DNA of 64,000 bases from positions 62,001 through 126,000 of the forward strand of contig NZ_CDDK01000043.1 in assembly GCF_000820225.1 (NCBI RefSeq), given 5' to 3'. This DNA comes from Aeromonas veronii bv. veronii. Its GTDB lineage: Bacteria > Pseudomonadota > Gammaproteobacteria > Enterobacterales > Aeromonadaceae. This document shows positions 41,645 to 49,814 of the stretch, piece by piece (the first letter of the stretch is position 1; every line of letters begins with the position of its first letter). Made by a program: the position numbers and the translations under genes. The notes under the pieces were generated by a model. It was not told where the DNA came from and did no database searches. It saw nothing but the letters and a program-made list of their open reading frames with translations.

Positions 41645-42025
41645 ATGAGTCTGTTAACTGGGATCCTGCTGGCTGTCGCGGCCTTGATTATCGGTGTCGT
41701 TCTCGGCCGTTTTTCGGTACGTAGCCGCGATGCTGGCCGTCTGGAACAGGAACTGAAGAAGGCCCACAAGGAGCTCGAGAGTTATCAGGGCCAGATCAAC
41801 ACCCACTTCGCCGACAGTGCCGCCCTGATGGAGCAACTGGCCGAGCAGTATCAGACCCTCTATCGCCACATGGCCGAGCAGAGCAAATTCCTGGCCAAGG
41901 CGCAGGAACCGCTGTTCCGCGAGTCATTGGTAGAAGAAGCCCCTGCCAATGTGGCAGAAGAGCCGGGCGTTCCGCCTCGCGACTATGCTGGCGCCTCTTC
42001 CGGACTGCTCAAGCAACCAAACTAG
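41645..42025 (+). CDS. zapG: Z-ring-associated protein ZapG (YhcB, DUF1043)
   Basis: The 126-residue protein has one N-terminal membrane segment (about 4-22), then a coiled coil (about 28-85, RLEQELKKAHKELESYQGQ) and a low-complexity tail. YhcB/ZapG in E. coli affects cell width, envelope integrity and division. The zapE-zapG-degQ-degS order is conserved. A strong AAGGAG precedes the ATG. Confidence 0.92.
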   Translation: MSLLTGILLAVAALIIGVVLGRFSVRSRDAGRLEQELKKAHKELESYQGQINTHFADSAALMEQLAEQYQTLYRHMAEQSKFLAKAQEPLFRESLVEEAPANVAEEPGVPPRDYAGASSGLLKQPN

Positions 42026-42033
42026 TTCCTCGC

Positions 42034-42062
42034 GGAACTAATTGGCCAGTCCCGTGGTCTGA
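42034..42062 (+). promoter_or_regulatory. Candidate sigma-E promoter of degQ
   Basis: GGAACTA (42034-42040), exactly 16 bp, then GTCTGA (42057-42062) closely fits the sigma-E consensus GGAACTT-N16-GTCTAA. The implied start near 42068 gives a leader of about 38 nt before the degQ ATG. The -35 also forms one arm of a 7-bp hairpin over the zapG stop codon (42023-42040). Confidence 0.6.
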
Positions 42063-42106
42063 CCTTGACGATTGCAATGCAACTTTTTCTGGGAGCTGTT
42101 TTTCAT

Positions 42107-43468
42107 ATGCGTAAACCTCTTTCCATGCTCAGTGTGCTAGCCCTCAGTGTCGGTATCGCCATGTCTGCGGCCCCTGCTCAGGCTGCACTGCCTTCCCTGT
42201 TAGGTTCAAATCAGGAGATGCCAAGCCTGGCGCCTGTTCTCGAACAGGTCACCCCGGCGGTGGTCAATATCTCGGTTTCTGGCAAAAAAATTACCCGTCA
42301 GCGTCTGCCGGAACAGTTCAAGTTCTTCTTCGGCCCCAACATGCCCGATGAACAGGTGAGCGAGCAGCCGTTCCAGGCGCTCGGCTCCGGTGTCATCGTC
42401 GATGCCAAGAAGGGTTACGTGATCACCAACGCCCATGTGGTTCACGAGGCGGACGAGATCAAGGTCAATCTGAAGGATGGTCGTGAGTACGCGGCCAAGA
42501 AGATCGGTGAAGACAAGCAGTCCGACATCGCTCTGCTGCAAATCAAGGCCGAGGATCTGGTGCAGATCAAGTTTGCCGACTCCGACGAGCTGCGGGTGGG
42601 TGACTATGCGCTGGCCATCGGCAACCCGTTTGGTCTGGGTCAGACCGTCACCTCCGGTATTGTCAGCGCGCTGGGCCGCAGCGGCCTCAACATTGAGAAT
42701 CTGGAGAACTTCATCCAGACCGATGCGGCCATCAACTCCGGTAACTCCGGCGGCGCCCTGCTCAACCTGCGTGGCGAGCTGATCGGTATCAACACCGCGA
42801 TTCTGGGCCCGAACGGTGGCAACATCGGCATCGGCTTTGCTATCCCCTCCAACATGGTGCGGGATCTGACCGAGCAGATCGTCAAGTACGGTGAAGTGCG
42901 TCGCGGCCAGCTGGGTATTACCGGCACCGAGCTCACCTCCGACATCGCCAAAACCTTCGGTTACAACAAGAAGGATGGTGCCTTCGTCAATCAGGTCATG
43001 CCTGATTCGGCGGCCGACAAGGCGGGCATCAAGGCCGGCGATATCATCGTCAGCATCGATGGCAAACCGGTTCGCTCCTTCGGCGAGCTGCGTGCCAAGA
43101 TCGCCACCATGGGCGCTGGCAAGCAGGTCGAACTGGGGCTGATCCGCGATGGCAAGTCACAAACTGCCAAGGTAACCCTGAAGCAGGCCGATGACAGCGA
43201 AGTACGCGCCAGTGCGCTGCATCCGGCACTGGAAGGGGCCAAGCTGAGCACCACTACCGACCCGGTCTCCGGCGTCGCGGTGGCCGACATTGATCCTCGC
43301 TCTCCGGCAGCCGCTTCCGGCCTGCAGAAGGGTGACATCATCATCGGGGTCAACCGCCTGCGCATCAACACCCTGGGCGAGCTGACCAAGGCGCTCAAGA
43401 ACAAGCCTGACGTGCTGGCGCTCAACATCCAGCGCGGCGACTCCTCGCTCTATCTGGTGATCCGCTAA
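42107..43468 (+). CDS. degQ: Periplasmic serine protease DegQ/HtrA
   Basis: This HtrA-family protease degrades misfolded periplasmic proteins. The 453-residue precursor has a signal peptide ending at AQA (about 26), the catalytic triad H110 (TNAHVV), D140 (SDIALL) and S214 (GNSGGAL), and two PDZ domains (about 275-350 and 380-450). I chose ATG 42107 (MRKPLSML) because it starts the signal peptide. DegP is the near alternative; position next to degS favours DegQ, but a sigma-E-type promoter suggests it may fill the DegP stress role. Confidence 0.94.
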   Translation: MRKPLSMLSVLALSVGIAMSAAPAQAALPSLLGSNQEMPSLAPVLEQVTPAVVNISVSGKKITRQRLPEQFKFFFGPNMPDEQVSEQPFQALGSGVIVDAKKGYVITNAHVVHEADEIKVNLKDGREYAAKKIGEDKQSDIALLQIKAEDLVQIKFADSDELRVGDYALAIGNPFGLGQTVTSGIVSALGRSGLNIENLENFIQTDAAINSGNSGGALLNLRGELIGINTAILGPNGGNIGIGFAIPSNMVRDLTEQIVKYGEVRRGQLGITGTELTSDIAKTFGYNKKDGAFVNQVMPDSAADKAGIKAGDIIVSIDGKPVRSFGELRAKIATMGAGKQVELGLIRDGKSQTAKVTLKQADDSEVRASALHPALEGAKLSTTTDPVSGVAVADIDPRSPAAASGLQKGDIIIGVNRLRINTLGELTKALKNKPDVLALNIQRGDSSLYLVIR

Positions 43469-43494
43469 CACCCGGGTTGTTCGCCACTCCCTCC

Positions 43495-43527
43495 ATCACC
43501 CGCGGCCTTCACCGCGGGTGATTTTTA
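43495..43527 (+). terminator. Terminator of degQ
   Basis: A perfect 11-bp stem (arms 43495-43505 and 43512-43522, 6-nt loop) is followed by TTTTT. It separates degQ from degS. Confidence 0.85.
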
Positions 43528-43577
43528 TCCATCGATAGTGTTATTCTCTGCGCGCAGCCTGTACGGATGAGAATGAC

Positions 43578-44693
43578 ATGAAAATCCCCCCTTTAGTCAG
43601 TTACTTGGGCAAGTCTGTCGGTTTTGGATTGACCGTCGCGGCGCTGCTGTTGCTGCTGTTTCCCCATTTTCGCGGTGGTGCCCAACTGCCCGGCATCATC
43701 ACCAATGCCCGTGAACTGAGTTTCTCCTATGCCGCCCATCGGGCAGGCCCTGCTGTCGTCAACATCTATACCCGCAGCTTTGCCCCCAATCAGGGCAATC
43801 AGGGGGAACTGCGCCCGCAAGGGCTGGGTTCCGGCGTCATCATGAACCAGCGCGGCTATGTACTGACCAACTACCACGTCATCGCCGATGCCGACCAGAT
43901 CATAGTCGCATTGCAGGATGGCCGCGTCTTCAGCGCCGAGCTGGTCGGTACCGATCAGCTCACCGACCTCGCCGTGCTCTATATCGAGTCAGACAACCTG
44001 CCGGTGATCCCGCAGGATCCGGAGCGACTGCCAGAAGTGGGGGATGTGGTGCTCGCCATCGGCAACCCCTACAACGTCGGCCAGACCATCACCCAGGGCA
44101 TCATCAGTGCGACCGGCCGTACCGGCCTCTCCAGCATGGGACCTGACAGCAATGGCCGTCAGGATCTGCTGCAGACCGATGCCGCCATCAACGAAGGCAA
44201 CTCGGGTGGCGCGCTGGTCAACGGCCGTGGCGATCTGGTGGGTATCAACACCGCCACCTATCACCTCAACGGCAATCAGGAGAGCTACGGCATCAGCTTC
44301 GCCATCCCCTACCGGCTGGCAAAACGGATCATGGATGAGCTGATCGCCAACGGCCGGGTGATCCGCGGCTACCTCGGGATCTCCAGTGTCGAGATCAACC
44401 CCATAGTCGCGCGGATGATGAACCTCGGCGACCTGCGTGGTCTGGTGGTGGAGAGTCTGGATCCCAACGGTCCGGCGGCCAAAGGCGGCCTCCAGCGAGG
44501 GGATGTGCTGCTCAAGATCAACGGAGAGGCCATCAGTGGCGTACGCGGCGCCATGGACAAGATTGTCGAGAGCCGCCCCGGCACCAAGCTGACCATTTCG
44601 GTATTCCGCTCCGGCAAGCCGCTGGAAGTGGTGGTCACCATAGAGGAAGACCTGCGCTATCAGCAGAGAACGGCCAGCTCGAGCGCCGCATAG
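43578..44693 (+). CDS. degS: Inner-membrane serine protease DegS
   Basis: DegS senses misfolded outer-membrane proteins through its PDZ domain and makes the first cut in RseA, which releases sigma-E. The 371-residue protein has an uncleaved N-terminal anchor (about 13-29), the triad H100 (TNYHVI), D130 (TDLAVL) and S209 (EGNSGGAL), and a single PDZ domain (about 265-355). A terminator on either side suggests independent expression. Confidence 0.95.
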   Translation: MKIPPLVSYLGKSVGFGLTVAALLLLLFPHFRGGAQLPGIITNARELSFSYAAHRAGPAVVNIYTRSFAPNQGNQGELRPQGLGSGVIMNQRGYVLTNYHVIADADQIIVALQDGRVFSAELVGTDQLTDLAVLYIESDNLPVIPQDPERLPEVGDVVLAIGNPYNVGQTITQGIISATGRTGLSSMGPDSNGRQDLLQTDAAINEGNSGGALVNGRGDLVGINTATYHLNGNQESYGISFAIPYRLAKRIMDELIANGRVIRGYLGISSVEINPIVARMMNLGDLRGLVVESLDPNGPAAKGGLQRGDVLLKINGEAISGVRGAMDKIVESRPGTKLTISVFRSGKPLEVVVTIEEDLRYQQRTASSSAA

Positions 44694-44721
44694 GCCAGCT
44701 AGCGTCACTCCTTTTTATGAG

Positions 44722-44743
44722 AAGGGCGGGAAACCGCCCTTTT
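44722..44743 (+). terminator. Terminator of degS
   Basis: An 8-bp stem AAGGGCGG/CCGCCCTT with a GAAA tetraloop is followed by TTTT, 28 bp after the degS stop. Confidence 0.85.
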
Positions 44744-44774
44744 CCATATCTGCCCCCTCGACAACGTCGCTTAC

Positions 44775-44790
44775 CGTGAGATGACTCACA
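44775..44790. promoter_or_regulatory. Candidate CRP site upstream of the accessory operon
   Basis: CGTGA-GATGAC-TCACA matches the CRP consensus TGTGA-N6-TCACA at nine of ten core positions. It lies 227 bp before the first gene of the catabolic operon. Carbon catabolite control would suit a sugar-acid pathway. A clear -35/-10 pair could not be fixed. Confidence 0.5.
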
Positions 44791-44922
44791 GTTTCCCACA
44801 ACGCTTGCCCTCTCCCCGCCCCCTGATTAGTGCGCTACCGATCACACAAAACCAGCTTCAATAAGCACTCTTTTTGCCTTTTCAGTATCCAAACGATCAC
44901 TTCGGGGCCATTTCCTCAGGAA

Positions 44923-44942
44923 TTTCCGCTTCGAATCGGAAA
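44923..44942. promoter_or_regulatory. 20-bp near-perfect palindrome (candidate operator)
   Basis: TTTCCGCTTCGAATCGGAAA is palindromic at 18 of 20 positions, lies in the 273-bp gap between degS and the PRD gene, and is not followed by a T-run. It could bind the regulator encoded at 50662-52566 or form a leader hairpin. No second copy was found before the regulator gene. Confidence 0.45.
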
Positions 44943-45016
44943 AACGCTGCCTCCTCCACATCGACGCGCAGGCTTAGGGTAACGCCATACCTTCTGCCAG
45001 CCTTGGAGAGCAGACA

Positions 45017-45376
45017 TTGCAAACAGAGACTCACGACCAGACCCTGACCCCGAACAGCCCGGAGTTGCTGCGCCAGACCGATCATATCCTCGCGCGCATT
45101 TATCCCCTGCTGGCCGAACAGGGCATCATCCCCAACGAGGTGCAACGGCAGATGCTGGCCTCCCATGTCAAAGCCATGGTGTGGCGCTCCCACAGCGGCG
45201 AGCCCCTGCCGGAGGTTGACCTCAGCCTGTTTGAAGAGATCTCCCCCCTCTCACTTCGTCTCGCCGAACAGGTCGTCAGCTGGCTGGATCAGCTTGCTTA
45301 TGAGGAGGCACACCTCTTGTCCGTCCATTTTGAAGTCGCCAAAGAAAACGAACTCAGCTCGGTGCAGAACCCGTAA
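45017..45376 (+). CDS. Stand-alone PRD-domain protein (EF_0829 family)
   Basis: The 119-residue protein consists of little more than one PTS regulation domain. Histidines typical of PRDs are present at H50 (MLASHVKAM) and H104 (LLSVHFEVAKEN). Such small PRD proteins accompany the SFCGS/DUF4312/DUF4311/DUF4310 genes in other bacteria (TIGR03582-type). There is no DNA-binding or RNA-binding domain, so it may be a phosphorylated partner protein. The start codon is TTG 45017 with GGAG 8 bp upstream; no ATG fits. It is the first gene of the accessory operon. Confidence 0.8.
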   Translation: MQTETHDQTLTPNSPELLRQTDHILARIYPLLAEQGIIPNEVQRQMLASHVKAMVWRSHSGEPLPEVDLSLFEEISPLSLRLAEQVVSWLDQLAYEEAHLLSVHFEVAKENELSSVQNP

Positions 45377-45393
45377 CTCAAGGAGAAATCGAT

Positions 45394-45759
45394 ATGACAG
45401 CCATCAAACTCGTGATTGGAGACCGTCTCGGCAAGGGTCAGAAAGTGGGCGCAGGCGCGGAAGCTGCCGGGGCCAACGTGACCATCATCCCAGGCATGGC
45501 CGCTGACATGAAGCTCGGCGACGTGATGAACAAAGAGCAGGCGGATCTCGGCATCTCCTTCTGCGGCAGCGGCGGCGCAGGGGCGATCACCGCCCAGACC
45601 AAATACGGCTACAAGTGCCGCTACGGCATGCGCTCTGTTGAAGAGGGCGTCACCGCCATCAACGAAGGGTGCGTGGTGCTGGGCTTCGGTTTCATGGACA
45701 AGGAAGAGCTGGGCCAGAAGCTGGTCGAAGCCTTCGCCAAGAAGCACGGACGCGCCTGA
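45394..45759 (+). CDS. SFCGS family glycine-rich protein
   Basis: The 121-residue protein carries the diagnostic ISFCGSGGAGAIT with C57, in a small alpha/beta fold rich in glycine (TIGR03577/EF_0830 type). It resembles in size and loop character the DUF2620 (YhfU) proteins and, loosely, PTS EIIB proteins with a phosphorylated cysteine. The biochemical function is unknown. A clean AGGAGA precedes ATG 45394. Its stop overlaps the next start (TGATG). Confidence 0.85.
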   Translation: MTAIKLVIGDRLGKGQKVGAGAEAAGANVTIIPGMAADMKLGDVMNKEQADLGISFCGSGGAGAITAQTKYGYKCRYGMRSVEEGVTAINEGCVVLGFGFMDKEELGQKLVEAFAKKHGRA

Positions 45760-46055
45760 TGAAAGAGAACTTCATCACCCAGGTCATCGTCAACGGCAAG
45801 GGGACGACCCGCCAGCAGGCGTTTGCCTCCGCCCTCAGCCAGGTGCAACCCACACTGCTCAAGGACAACCAGCAGGTACTGCTGCGTATTGAGCCGGTCG
45901 ATGTACAGGTGCTCAAAGCCGAGGAGTCAGTCCGGGTGGAGAAGTTCCTGTTCTTCTTCCTGCCGCGCCAGCGCCGCGAATACCGCGTCCAGCTGGAGAT
46001 CAAGGTTCAGGTCACCAGTCTGGATGTCGCCAAGGTGACATTCACCCAGGTGTGA
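45759..46055 (+). CDS. DUF4312 family protein
   Basis: The 98-residue protein (TIGR03578/EF_0831 type) starts MKENFITQVIVNGKGTTRQQAFA. It is predicted soluble with an alternating beta pattern and a run of aromatic and basic residues near the middle (FLFFFLPRQRREYRV). Its function is unknown. It shares one base with the SFCGS stop codon, so the two are translationally coupled and may work at fixed ratio. A 14-bp perfect palindrome follows its stop codon. Confidence 0.85.
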   Translation: MKENFITQVIVNGKGTTRQQAFASALSQVQPTLLKDNQQVLLRIEPVDVQVLKAEESVRVEKFLFFFLPRQRREYRVQLEIKVQVTSLDVAKVTFTQV

Positions 46056-46069
46056 TGCCTGCGCAGGCA
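46056..46069 (+). other. Intercistronic palindrome
   Basis: TGCCTGCGCAGGCA is a perfect 14-bp palindrome directly after the DUF4312 stop and before the first membrane-protein gene. As RNA it gives at most a 5-bp stem, so it is a weak hairpin or a protein-binding site. Confidence 0.35.
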
Positions 46070-46094
46070 CAACCCCACAAGAAGGATACGTTGG

Positions 46095-46871
46095 ATGTTT
46101 CTAATCATTTTTATCAAGTCACTCATCATTGGCGGCCTGGTTGGCGTCGGGGTGGGGGCCGGCGCGGCGCGGATGTTCCACGCCCCGACCGTACAGGGCA
46201 TGGGTGCCTTCCGCACCCTGGGCGAACTTAACTCCTGCGAGGGGGATCCCGCTTCCCACTTCTCGTTTGGTCTGGGCTTCTTCTTCAACGCCTGGGCCTC
46301 GACCGTGGCGGCAGGCGCCTTCACCCAGGATGTGGATCACCGCATCATCCCGCACTGGGCCACGGCGGCACTGCTGTTCAAAAATCGGGATCTCGCCACC
46401 ACTCTGCACGACCCGAAAAAGATGGCCATCGCCGGCGGCATCATAGGTGCCATCGTGGTCGCCTTCCTCAACAGCACGGCCGCAGCCGTCCCTGCAGCAT
46501 TGCAGGTCACTGCGGTCAAGGTGCTGGTACCGGCCGCCAACCTGCTGGTCAATACCGTCATGCCGGTGATCTTCTGGCTGGCAGCCATCGAGGCGGGCAA
46601 GAAATCCGGTTTCTGGGCCACCATCTTCGGCGGTCTGGCACAGCTCATCATGGGCAACGCGGTACCGGGTCTGGTGCTCGGCATCCTGATCGGCAAGGGC
46701 GTGGAAGAGAGCGGCTGGAACCACGTCACCAAGGTGATGATGGCGGCCATCGTCCTGCTGTTCGTGCTGAGCGGCTTCTTCCGCGGCTTCGACATGAAAC
46801 TGATTGAATCCTTCCATATGGGTGTCCCCCTGTGGCTGGAAAGTGTCCATAACCTGCTGAGCGGCAAATAA
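46095..46871 (+). CDS. DUF4311 membrane protein (putative transporter subunit)
   Basis: The 258-residue protein (TIGR03580/EF_0832 type) has about six or seven membrane segments, for example at 4-22, 110-132, 150-165, 178-200 and 218-235. The loop between the first two segments carries the polar motif ELNSCEGDPASHFSFGLGF. No PTS EIIC, ABC permease or MFS signature is seen. It pairs with DUF4310 immediately downstream. Transport is inferred from topology and operon context only. Confidence 0.85.
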   Translation: MFLIIFIKSLIIGGLVGVGVGAGAARMFHAPTVQGMGAFRTLGELNSCEGDPASHFSFGLGFFFNAWASTVAAGAFTQDVDHRIIPHWATAALLFKNRDLATTLHDPKKMAIAGGIIGAIVVAFLNSTAAAVPAALQVTAVKVLVPAANLLVNTVMPVIFWLAAIEAGKKSGFWATIFGGLAQLIMGNAVPGLVLGILIGKGVEESGWNHVTKVMMAAIVLLFVLSGFFRGFDMKLIESFHMGVPLWLESVHNLLSGK

Positions 46872-46882
46872 GGGGTCACACC

Positions 46883-47533
46883 ATGGATGAGAAACTGAAA
46901 AACAACTTCTGGTACGCCGACTGGTCATTCCCCATCTTCGTCGGCCTGCTCTCGGCCGGGGTCTTTGCCGGTACCCACATGTTCTATCTGTACGGGGTTG
47001 GAGCCTTCAACGAGGTAGCCTTCGTCGCCATGCTGAAAGCCGGAATGGACACGGGTGCCTACGGCGCGGTAGCCGCGTTCGGTGCCAGCTTCCTGTTCGC
47101 CCGCATCATCGAGGGCTCCCTGGTGGGGATCCTGGATATCGGCGGTGCCATCCAGACCGGGGTTGGCCTCGGAGTGCCAGCCCTGCTGCTGGGGGCCGGC
47201 ATCGTCTATCCGGTGGAGAACTTCGGCGCCTCGCTGGCAACCGGCATGGGGATTGGTCTGGCCATCGGCTACGTCATCATTCTGGCGCGCAAGTTCACCA
47301 TCAACCAGAGCAACTCCACTTACGGTGCTGACGTGATGATGGGTGCTGGCAACAGCTCTGGCCGCTTTCTCGGCCCCCTCATCATCCTCTCCGCCATGGG
47401 CGCGTCCATCCCCATCGGCATCGGTTCCCTGCTGGGTGCCCTGCTGTTCTACGTGTGGGGCAAGCCCATCACTGGCGGTGCCATTCTGGGGGCCATGCTG
47501 CTGGGTACCTTCTTCCCGGTCGCCCTTGTGTAA
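46883..47533 (+). CDS. DUF4310 membrane protein (putative transporter subunit)
   Basis: The 216-residue protein (TIGR03579/EF_0833 type) has about six hydrophobic segments rich in glycine and alanine. A conserved polar loop, NQSNSTYGADVMMGAGNSSGR, lies at about 138-158 between membrane stretches. The gene begins 11 bp after DUF4311, so the two probably form one membrane complex. No homology to a characterised transporter is apparent by eye. Confidence 0.85.
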   Translation: MDEKLKNNFWYADWSFPIFVGLLSAGVFAGTHMFYLYGVGAFNEVAFVAMLKAGMDTGAYGAVAAFGASFLFARIIEGSLVGILDIGGAIQTGVGLGVPALLLGAGIVYPVENFGASLATGMGIGLAIGYVIILARKFTINQSNSTYGADVMMGAGNSSGRFLGPLIILSAMGASIPIGIGSLLGALLFYVWGKPITGGAILGAMLLGTFFPVALV

Positions 47534-47538
47534 GTATC

Positions 47539-47558
47539 AGCCGCCCTGCGGGGTGGCT
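47539..47558 (+). other. Intercistronic hairpin after the membrane genes
   Basis: AGCCGCCC and GGGTGGCT pair over 8 bp (one G-T) around a TGCG loop, just after the DUF4310 stop and before the ribosome-binding site of the amidohydrolase gene. There is no T-run. It could stabilise the transporter part of the mRNA or temper expression of the enzyme part. Confidence 0.45.
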
Positions 47559-47575
47559 CGCCAGAGGTTATCAGC

Positions 47576-48715
47576 ATGTACGACATGATCATCAGAGCCG
47601 GGCGCCAGGGAGATGGCCAGCTCGTCGATATCGCCATCAGGGAGGGCAAAATCGCCGCCATCGGCTCCCTGCTGGAGACGGCAACGGCGCGGCAGATCCT
47701 AGATCTCGCAGGCAGGATCCACGTCAGCGCAGGCTGGATCGACGGCCACACCCACTGCTACCCCGCCTCTCCCATCTATCACGATGAGCCGGACAAGGTG
47801 GGTGTGGAGTCCGGCGTCACCACCGTCATCGACGCTGGCAGCACCGGGGCCGACGACGTGGATGACTTCCAGCGTCTCACCGCTGGCTGCAAGACCCGGG
47901 TGCACGCCCTGCTCAACATCTCCCGAATCGGCCTGCTGCGCCAGAACGAGCTGGCCGACAACCGGGACCTCGACATGGATCTCACCTCGGCAGCCATTCG
48001 CCGCCACCCCGACTTTATCGTTGGCATCAAGGCGCGGATGAGCGGTAGCGTGGTAGGTGAGAACGGCCTGCAACCGCTGCGCATGGCCAAGGCCCTGCAA
48101 CAGGCTCACGGCCAGCTGCCGCTGATGGTGCACGTGGGTAACACACCGCCGGATCTGGACGAGATCGTCGCCCTGCTGGGGGATGGCGATCTGCTGACCC
48201 ACTGCTTCAACGGCAAACCGAACCGCATCCTGACCCCGGCTGGCGAGCTGCGGGTCGCGGTGCGCGAGGCGATGAAACGGGGGCTCTTGCTCGACATCGG
48301 CCACGGCGGCGCCAGCTTCAGCTTTGAAGTGGCAGAGCTGGCCATTGCTCAGGGGATCCTGCCGCACACCATCAGCTCCGACATCTACTGCAAGAACCGC
48401 ATCAAGGGGCCGGTCTACAGCCTGGCCCACGTGATGTCGAAGTTTCTCGCCATCGGCATGACGCTGGAGCAAGTACTGGCCTGCGTCACCCATCAGGCCG
48501 CCGATGCCCTGCGCCTTTCCGGCAAGGGGCGGCTCGAGGTGGGCGCCGATGCCGATCTGACCCTGTTCGAGGTCGCCAGCGGCCCGACCCTGTTTATGGA
48601 TACCGAAGCCCAGTCCCGCAGCGGTGACCAACAACTGCAGCCTCTCGCCGCCCTGGTCGGTGGCGAACTGGTTCTGACTCACTATGGGAAATCACACCAT
48701 GCCTTCTGTTTATGA
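47576..48715 (+). CDS. Amidohydrolase/deacetylase (dihydroorotase-like)
   Basis: The 379-residue cyclic amidohydrolase (TIGR03583/EF_0837 type) has a complete binuclear metal site: H58 and H60 (DGHTH), K152 as the likely carboxylated lysine (GIKARMS), H186 (VHVGN), H209 (THCFNG) and D269 (SSDIYC). The expected reaction is hydrolysis of an amide such as an N-acyl group on an amino-sugar acid, but the substrate is unknown. It overlaps the following PLP lyase gene by 17 bp. Confidence 0.88.
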   Translation: MYDMIIRAGRQGDGQLVDIAIREGKIAAIGSLLETATARQILDLAGRIHVSAGWIDGHTHCYPASPIYHDEPDKVGVESGVTTVIDAGSTGADDVDDFQRLTAGCKTRVHALLNISRIGLLRQNELADNRDLDMDLTSAAIRRHPDFIVGIKARMSGSVVGENGLQPLRMAKALQQAHGQLPLMVHVGNTPPDLDEIVALLGDGDLLTHCFNGKPNRILTPAGELRVAVREAMKRGLLLDIGHGGASFSFEVAELAIAQGILPHTISSDIYCKNRIKGPVYSLAHVMSKFLAIGMTLEQVLACVTHQAADALRLSGKGRLEVGADADLTLFEVASGPTLFMDTEAQSRSGDQQLQPLAALVGGELVLTHYGKSHHAFCL

Positions 48716-49814
48716 GAAATATCAGCTCAAACCGGTGATCAACGCCTCCGGGCGCATGACCATTCTCGGCGTCTCCACCCCCGAGCAGGAGGTGGTCGAT
48801 GCGGTCAATTTTGGCCTGGGCCACTACTTCGAGATCAAGGATCTGGTCAACAAGACCGGCGCCTATCTGGCTGGTTTACTGGATGTGGAAGATGCGGTGG
48901 TGGTCTCCTGCGCCAGTGCCGGCATCGCCCAGTCAGTCGCCGCCATGATAGTACGCGGCGATCCCTACCGCCTCGAGCACCTGCATGCCCATCACCATGA
49001 GGTGCCGAGTGAAATCGTGCTGCCCAAGGGGCATAACGTCAACTTCGGCGCCCCGGTCGGTACCATGGTCAATCTGGGTGGCGGCAAAGTAGTGGAAGCC
49101 GGTTACGCCAACGAGTGCTCCCCTTCCCAGCTGGCCGCTGCCATCAATGCCAACACAGCAGCCATCCTCTACATCAAATCCCACCACTGCGTGCAGAAGA
49201 GCATTCTGTCGGTGGCAGAGGCCGCCGAGGTGGCCAAGACCCACGGGCTCCCGCTCATCGTCGATGCGGCTGCCGAAGAGGATCTGCGCCTCTACTACAA
49301 CCAGGGTGCGGACCTGGTCATCTACAGCGGAGCCAAGGCCATTGAAGGACCCACCAGCGGGCTGGTGCTCGGCAAGCGTCAGTACGTGGAGTGGGTCAAA
49401 CAGCAGGCCAATGGCATCGGTCGCGCCATGAAGGTGGGCAAGGAGGGTATCCTCGGCCTGACCCACGCCATCGAGCGCTATCTGGCCAAAGAGAAAGAGA
49501 GCGGCGCCGCCATGGTCGCCAAGATGAGCCCCTTCATCGAGCGCCTCAACCAGCTGCCCGGCGTCACCGCCAAGGTGGTATGGGACAGCGCAGGGCGCGA
49601 CATCGCCCGCACCGATATCGCCTTTGACCACCAACAGATCGGCATGACCACAGTGCAGGTCGTCACCCGTCTGCAACAGGGCACGCCTGCCATCTACTGT
49701 CGTGGCTACAAGGCCAACGAGGGGCACATCGAGATCGATGTGCGCAGCGTCACCGTGCCCCAGCTCGACCAAATCCACTCCGCCATTGCCAACCTCGTTC
49801 AGGAGAATCGCTGA
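48699..49814 (+). CDS. dgaE: DgaE-type PLP-dependent ammonia-lyase (SelA-like fold)
   Basis: The 371-residue fold-type I PLP enzyme belongs to the SelA-related family (TIGR01437) that includes Salmonella DgaE, which converts D-glucosaminate-6-phosphate to 2-keto-3-deoxy-6-phosphogluconate plus ammonia. K213 in YSGAKAIEGPTSG is the likely Schiff-base lysine and D189 in IVDAAAEED the pyridine-nitrogen partner. I chose ATG 48699 (MPSVYEKYQ) with GGGA upstream, inside the previous gene. Its stop shares a base with the aldolase start (TGATG). The actual substrate here is not known. Confidence 0.87.
   Translation: MPSVYEKYQLKPVINASGRMTILGVSTPEQEVVDAVNFGLGHYFEIKDLVNKTGAYLAGLLDVEDAVVVSCASAGIAQSVAAMIVRGDPYRLEHLHAHHHEVPSEIVLPKGHNVNFGAPVGTMVNLGGGKVVEAGYANECSPSQLAAAINANTAAILYIKSHHCVQKSILSVAEAAEVAKTHGLPLIVDAAAEEDLRLYYNQGADLVIYSGAKAIEGPTSGLVLGKRQYVEWVKQQANGIGRAMKVGKEGILGLTHAIERYLAKEKESGAAMVAKMSPFIERLNQLPGVTAKVVWDSAGRDIARTDIAFDHQQIGMTTVQVVTRLQQGTPAIYCRGYKANEGHIEIDVRSVTVPQLDQIHSAIANLVQENR

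Noticed and set aside
44744..45016. Search for a sigma-54 promoter before the accessory operon
   Set aside because: No -24/-12 element was seen, and the regulator lacks an AAA+ domain, so sigma-54 control as in dgaR systems is unlikely.
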